A stretch of 19,322 nucleotides of DNA. Origin: F23-B02 sp045599385 (lineage in GTDB: Bacteria; Bacillota; Clostridia; Oscillospirales; Oscillospiraceae). Position 1 is the stretch's first letter. Each line of letters opens with the position of its first letter. Both the position numbers and the translations under genes were made by a program. The DNA is taken from assembly GCA_045599385.1 (NCBI GenBank), contig JAZRVW010000083.1:1-19322 (forward strand), read 5' to 3'. The notes beneath the pieces were generated by a model. The model worked only from the letters and a program-made list of their open reading frames with translations. It did no database searches and was not told the DNA's origin. Of this stretch, positions 16,157 to 19,322 are shown piece by piece.

Positions 16157-16852
16157 ATGGAGAATATCGCTTTGATCAAAAAACTTTTTGCCCGTATTCA
16201 GCGCGCTTTTGACAGATTTTTGGAGGAAAGAGCACCGGAAATTTCCGAAAGAAAGATTGCACGCAGAAAAAAGAAATACATAATAAAACTGAAAAATAAA
16301 GACTTTTCAATACTGTGCTCTAACTGCATCGGCGGAGAGATTTATAACAGACTCGGTATGAAGTTTCTGTCGCCCACCATCAATATGTGGCAGAGTCAGA
16401 GCGATTTTATAAAATTCGCTCTTAACACGGAATATTATATCAAGCAGCCGCTTTGCTTTATTGAAACAGAGGAAACGACACCCGTTGCAAAATGCGGGGA
16501 CCTGACGCTCCATTTCAATCACAGCAAAAATGCCGAAGATGCGGAAAACGACTGGAACAGAAGAAAAAGCAGGATAAACTTTGATAATATCTATATCATT
16601 TTTTATGCTGACAAGCTTTCTTTGGATGAAATAAGAAAGATTGAGCAGGCAAAGTGCAGAAATATTGCCGTTATCACGGACAAGCCCCTGCAGCTCAAAT
16701 ATGCGGTCACCATCAAGCCGAACTCTGCCGAAAAGACCAATGCCGATTATGCAGAGAGAATACGGTGCATAGATAAGGACCGCTATAATCTATACACATT
16801 TGAAAAACAATGGGATTTCGTAAAATGGCTGAACTCTGAACTTGAGTTATAA
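16157..16852 (+). CDS. DUF1919 family protein (exopolysaccharide biosynthesis)
   Basis: A 231-residue protein whose core (residues about 48-225) fits the DUF1919 family, often found in capsule loci and sometimes labelled exopolysaccharide biosynthesis protein. Visible family blocks are FSILCSNCIGGEIY (50-63), LGMKFLSPTINMW, a DFIKF helix, and LHFNHSKNAEDAENDWNRRKSRI, with IIFYADK later. The first 45 residues are highly basic and helical. No catalytic residues are established that I know of. The gene is AT-rich (27-33% GC in sampled lines) between a 53% GC neighbour and the CoA-transferase gene, suggesting separate acquisition. The ATG at 16157 has only weak GGAA support; a TTG at 16172 with GGAG nine bases before it is an alternative. 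Confidence 0.72.
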   Translation: MENIALIKKLFARIQRAFDRFLEERAPEISERKIARRKKKYIIKLKNKDFSILCSNCIGGEIYNRLGMKFLSPTINMWQSQSDFIKFALNTEYYIKQPLCFIETEETTPVAKCGDLTLHFNHSKNAEDAENDWNRRKSRINFDNIYIIFYADKLSLDEIRKIEQAKCRNIAVITDKPLQLKYAVTIKPNSAEKTNADYAERIRCIDKDRYNLYTFEKQWDFVKWLNSELEL

Positions 16853-16858
16853 CAACTA

Positions 16859-16865
16859 CGGAGGA
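16859..16865 (+). promoter_or_regulatory. Strong ribosome binding site for the CoA-transferase
   Basis: CGGAGGA is the best match to the anti-Shine-Dalgarno sequence in the window, with about five bases to the ATG at 16870. It suggests higher translation than the neighbouring biosynthetic genes. Confidence 0.6.
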
Positions 16866-16869
16866 TATT

Positions 16870-18204
16870 ATGGATTACAAAGCCATGTACAGAGAAAAAC
16901 TTCGCACTGCCGATGAGGCGGTGAAGTGCGTAAAAAGCGGCGACTGGGTTGAATATACTACCCAACTGGGTTTCGCACCTGCGCTTGATGCCGCACTCAG
17001 CCGCAGAAAAGATGAGCTGCATAATGTGAAAATCCGCGGCTCGCTTATTTTCGGACCCGTTCAGGTTGCGGAATGTGATCCGGATATGGAGCACTTTGTA
17101 TATAATACATGGCACTGCTCCGGCTATGAGCGTAGGCTGGTCGACAGGGGACAGGCATTCTTCGAGCCCATGCTTTTCCGAAATCTTGAGTGGTATTACA
17201 GAAATTTCATCACCGCAAATGTCTGCATGGTGACCGTGTCAGACATGGACGAGGACGGATATTTCTACTTCGGCGCATCCATTGGCGTATCAAAATTCAC
17301 GGCGGAATGCTGTGAATACGTCATTGTCGAGGTCAACCGCAATATGCCGAAGGTGTACGGCACAGATGCTGTCCGTATTCACGTTTCCGAGGTCACATAC
17401 ATCGTGGAAAGCGGCGATGTCCCTCTGCTTGAGGTGCCGAATCCCGCTCCCACAGCGGAGGATGTGATGATTGCAAGCCACGTTCTGCCGCATATCTGCG
17501 ACGGAGCAACGGTGCAGCTGGGTATTGGCGGTATGCCCAACGCTCTGGGCGAGCTGATTGCACAATCCGACCTGAAGGATCTGGGAATGCACACGGAGCT
17601 CTGCTCTGACGGCTACTATGCCATGTATAAGGCGGGCAAGCTTACAAACGCGCGGAAGACGCTGCATCAGGGCAAGGGCGTAATCGGACTCTTCCTGGGA
17701 AGCAGAGAGCTCTGTGACTGGGTAAACGAAAACCCCGATATCATGGGCGCTTCCCTTTCCTATGTCAATGACCCATACGTCATTGCGCAGAACGATAATA
17801 TGATATCCATTAATGCCTGCATTTCCGCGGACCTGTTCGGGCAGGTGTGCTCCGAGAGTGCGGGTACACGCCAGATAAGCGGCACAGGTGGACAATTGGA
17901 TTTCGTAAACGGAGCGTCAATGTCAAAGGGCGGCAAGTCATTCATCTGCATGACAAGCACCTATAAGGACAGAGAGGGCAGGCTTCACAGCCGAATCGTC
18001 CCGAAATTTAACGGGGACATTGTTACAACGCCCCGCAGTCAGACATTTTTCGTTGCCACGGAGTACGGAGTGGCAAACCTTGCGGGCCGCACAAGCTGGG
18101 AACGGGCGGATATGCTCATAAATCTGGCTCACCCGGATTTCCGTGACGAGCTCATAAAGGAAGCCGAAAAGCATAAAATCTGGCTCCCGTCAAATAAACG
18201 GTAA
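16870..18204 (+). CDS. Acetyl-CoA hydrolase/transferase family CoA-transferase (butyryl-CoA:acetate or 4-hydroxybutyrate type)
   Basis: A full-length 444-residue cytoplasmic CoA-transferase of the acetyl-CoA hydrolase/transferase family. The N-terminus (YREKLRTADEAVKCVKSGDWV) closely resembles butyryl-CoA:acetate and 4-hydroxybutyrate CoA-transferases of gut Clostridia. LGIGGMPNALG (glycine loop near 218-221) is followed by HTELCSDG, whose E243 is the expected catalytic glutamate that forms the CoA thioester. The C-terminal half has GTGGQLDFVNGA, GGKSFICMTST and EYGVANLAGRTSWERA. Such enzymes swap CoA between acetate and short acyl groups in fermentation, so the setting among glycan genes is unexpected. 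It could supply an acyl-CoA to the acyltransferases here or merely be a neighbour. The 17-base gap and lack of a visible terminator suggest cotranscription. Exact substrate cannot be decided. Confidence 0.88.
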   Translation: MDYKAMYREKLRTADEAVKCVKSGDWVEYTTQLGFAPALDAALSRRKDELHNVKIRGSLIFGPVQVAECDPDMEHFVYNTWHCSGYERRLVDRGQAFFEPMLFRNLEWYYRNFITANVCMVTVSDMDEDGYFYFGASIGVSKFTAECCEYVIVEVNRNMPKVYGTDAVRIHVSEVTYIVESGDVPLLEVPNPAPTAEDVMIASHVLPHICDGATVQLGIGGMPNALGELIAQSDLKDLGMHTELCSDGYYAMYKAGKLTNARKTLHQGKGVIGLFLGSRELCDWVNENPDIMGASLSYVNDPYVIAQNDNMISINACISADLFGQVCSESAGTRQISGTGGQLDFVNGASMSKGGKSFICMTSTYKDREGRLHSRIVPKFNGDIVTTPRSQTFFVATEYGVANLAGRTSWERADMLINLAHPDFRDELIKEAEKHKIWLPSNKR

Positions 18205-18236
18205 AAACATCAACGGAATAAAGAGGGAAAAATATT

Positions 18237-19070
18237 GTGAGAGATTTTGATTTGAGAGCGCTTCAGCTTAAAGAACTGGAAATGCTTGAGGATTTCGTCA
18301 AATTCTGCGATGACAATGGAATTGTGTACTATCTGATGTACGGCACTCTTATCGGTGCGGCGAGACATCAGGGATTTATCCCCTGGGACGATGATATTGA
18401 CGTCGTCATGGATGTAAAAAATTACAGAAAGTTTTTAAAGTGTGCGCGAAAGAGCTATCCTGATAAATATTTTGTGCAGAATTATAATACGGACAAAAAT
18501 GTTTGGATTAACTATACAAAAATCAGAATGAACGGAACTACTTCCATGGAACGAAATATGACGGATGCTGACATTCATTATGGCATCTGTATGGATATTT
18601 TTCCTCTCGTGGGCAAATCTACTAAAAAGTTCATCAAAAAGATGATATACAGGGCAGGCAAACTTCAGAACACATTGCTGAACAAATACTACTCAAAAGT
18701 GATAAACGCTCCAATCGGCAGGAGAGCTAAGATCCTGTATAAAATCATCCCTGATTTCTTGAGAATAGCTCTTTGCGGTTTGCTGGAACGAATCATCCAT
18801 ATTGATACTCATGCAAGTGAATTTTGCTACAGTCCGGATGTACCTGGGGGTTCCGGTGTGCTGTATAAGAGTAAATGCTTCAGTGATGATAAATGCGAAT
18901 ATTTGATGTATGAAGGCAAAGAATACAGAGTTCCATATAATTGGGAAGAAGTATTGGATACGCGATACGGCGACTGGAGAACCCCGCCGCCTATGAAAGA
19001 AAGAGACGGCCACGGTGATATAATCGTTGACCTTGAAAACGATTATAAAATGTACTACACCGGCAAATAA
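18237..19070 (+). CDS. LicD family phosphotransferase
   Basis: A 277-residue protein with the LicD nucleotidyltransferase-like fold. The motif YLMYGTLIGAARHQGFIPWDDDIDV holds the metal-binding aspartates D51, D52, D53 and D55, and the C-terminus (WEEVLDTRYGDWRTPP) is also typical of the family. LicD proteins transfer phosphocholine or related phospho-groups from a CDP-activated donor to sugars. No choline uptake or activation genes (licA, licB, licC) are visible, so the group could be something else. The GTG at 18237 is nine bases after GAGGG (18223-18227). The gene is strikingly AT-rich (27-33% GC in two sampled lines) between neighbours near 50-58%, which suggests transfer. Confidence 0.87.
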   Translation: MRDFDLRALQLKELEMLEDFVKFCDDNGIVYYLMYGTLIGAARHQGFIPWDDDIDVVMDVKNYRKFLKCARKSYPDKYFVQNYNTDKNVWINYTKIRMNGTTSMERNMTDADIHYGICMDIFPLVGKSTKKFIKKMIYRAGKLQNTLLNKYYSKVINAPIGRRAKILYKIIPDFLRIALCGLLERIIHIDTHASEFCYSPDVPGGSGVLYKSKCFSDDKCEYLMYEGKEYRVPYNWEEVLDTRYGDWRTPPPMKERDGHGDIIVDLENDYKMYYTGK

Positions 19071-19092
19071 AGACGGATTGAGAACGGGGAAA

Positions 19093-19322
19093 GTGAAAAA
19101 ACGTTCAAGAATTTTTCTCACAATTCTAATAATACTGCTTGTGTATATTGCCTTCTGGCTGTGGCCGAGGGGCTTGACGGACACGCATTACGAGGTGGAG
19201 GCGGAGGTTTCCTCGCCTATCCGTATTGTTCAGCTTGCCGACCTCCACGGCAGTCAGTTCGGTGACGGGAATTGCGAGCTTGTTTCGCTCATTGAAAAGC
19301 AGAAGCCGGACTTGATTTTTAT
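19093..19322 (+). CDS. Membrane-anchored metallophosphoesterase, N-terminal part (3' end outside window)
   Basis: The frame opens at a GTG at 19093, with GGGGA at 19086-19090 before it, and runs off the window after 76 codons. A basic start (VKKRSR) leads into one membrane helix (IFLTILIILLVYIAFWLW), then IRIVQLADLHG with the D-x-H metal-binding motif of calcineurin-like phosphoesterases. The arrangement resembles the YaeI/YkuE type, with the catalytic domain outside the membrane. GC is about 58% in one sampled line. The remaining motifs (GD..D, GNHE and two histidines) lie beyond the window. It may belong to the locus, for instance acting on lipid- or glycan-phosphate, or be the first unrelated gene. 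Confidence 0.7.
   Translation, partial: MKKRSRIFLTILIILLVYIAFWLWPRGLTDTHYEVEAEVSSPIRIVQLADLHGSQFGDGNCELVSLIEKQKPDLIF

Noticed and set aside
16784..16789. Perfect TATAAT before the CoA-transferase gene
   Set aside because: No -35-like sequence lies 16-18 bases upstream (TACGGT region), and it is within DUF1919 codons, so it is probably chance.
1..19322. Initiating phosphoglycosyl transferase, flippase, Wzd/Wze-type regulators, tRNA, rRNA, CRISPR, insertion sequences or riboswitches
   Set aside because: I looked for them and saw none. The initiating transferase and regulators are probably outside the window.

Overview
The window is a stretch of a polysaccharide biosynthesis and export locus (capsule, exopolysaccharide or cell-wall glycan). 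It holds 21 genes, all on the + strand. Most neighbours are within about 20 bases of each other and several overlap, so it reads as one long operon, and no non-coding stretch exceeds 35 bases. The first gene lacks its 5' end and the last its 3' end, so the locus continues on both sides. Purine-rich Shine-Dalgarno sites, ATG/GTG starts, moderate GC (about 27-58% in the 60-base lines I counted) and Gram-positive-type families (EpsG-like polymerase, TupA-like ATP-grasp, LicD, butyryl-CoA:acetate-type CoA-transferase) suggest an anaerobic Bacillota of class Clostridia, possibly a Ruminococcus-like gut or rumen bacterium. That placement is inference.

Layout. 1-1364: end of a UDP-glucuronate epimerase, then a TupA-like ATP-grasp ligase. 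1370-5113: a GT2 glycosyltransferase, two GT4 glycosyltransferases and a hexapeptide acetyltransferase. 5132-6229: an EpsG/Wzy-like membrane polymerase. 6248-10296: two GT2 enzymes alternating with two different beta-propeller proteins, one soluble and one membrane-anchored. 10309-12462: a Wzm/Wzt ABC exporter whose ATPase has a C-terminal glycan-recognition-type domain. 12473-16852: a pyruvyltransferase, two GT2 enzymes, a serine-acetyltransferase-like acyltransferase and a DUF1919 protein. 16870-19322: a CoA-transferase, a LicD-type phosphotransferase and the start of a membrane-anchored metallophosphoesterase.

How the parts may work together. The epimerase would supply UDP-GalA (or UDP-GlcA). 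Seven glycosyltransferases (five GT2, two GT4) are enough for an oligosaccharide of about six to eight sugars. Decorations could include O-acetyl (two acyltransferases), pyruvate ketal, an amide-linked amino acid (ATP-grasp) and a phospho-substituent (LicD). Polymerisation could use the EpsG-like protein and export the ABC transporter. A Wzy-like polymerase beside a Wzm/Wzt exporter, with no flippase in view, is unusual. So are the paired propeller proteins and an apparently catabolic CoA-transferase in the same gene string. GC content shifts sharply at gene boundaries (low in the ATP-grasp, first propeller, DUF1919 and LicD genes; higher in the epimerase, EpsG, Wzm/Wzt and CoA-transferase genes), so the locus looks like a mosaic assembled by exchange.
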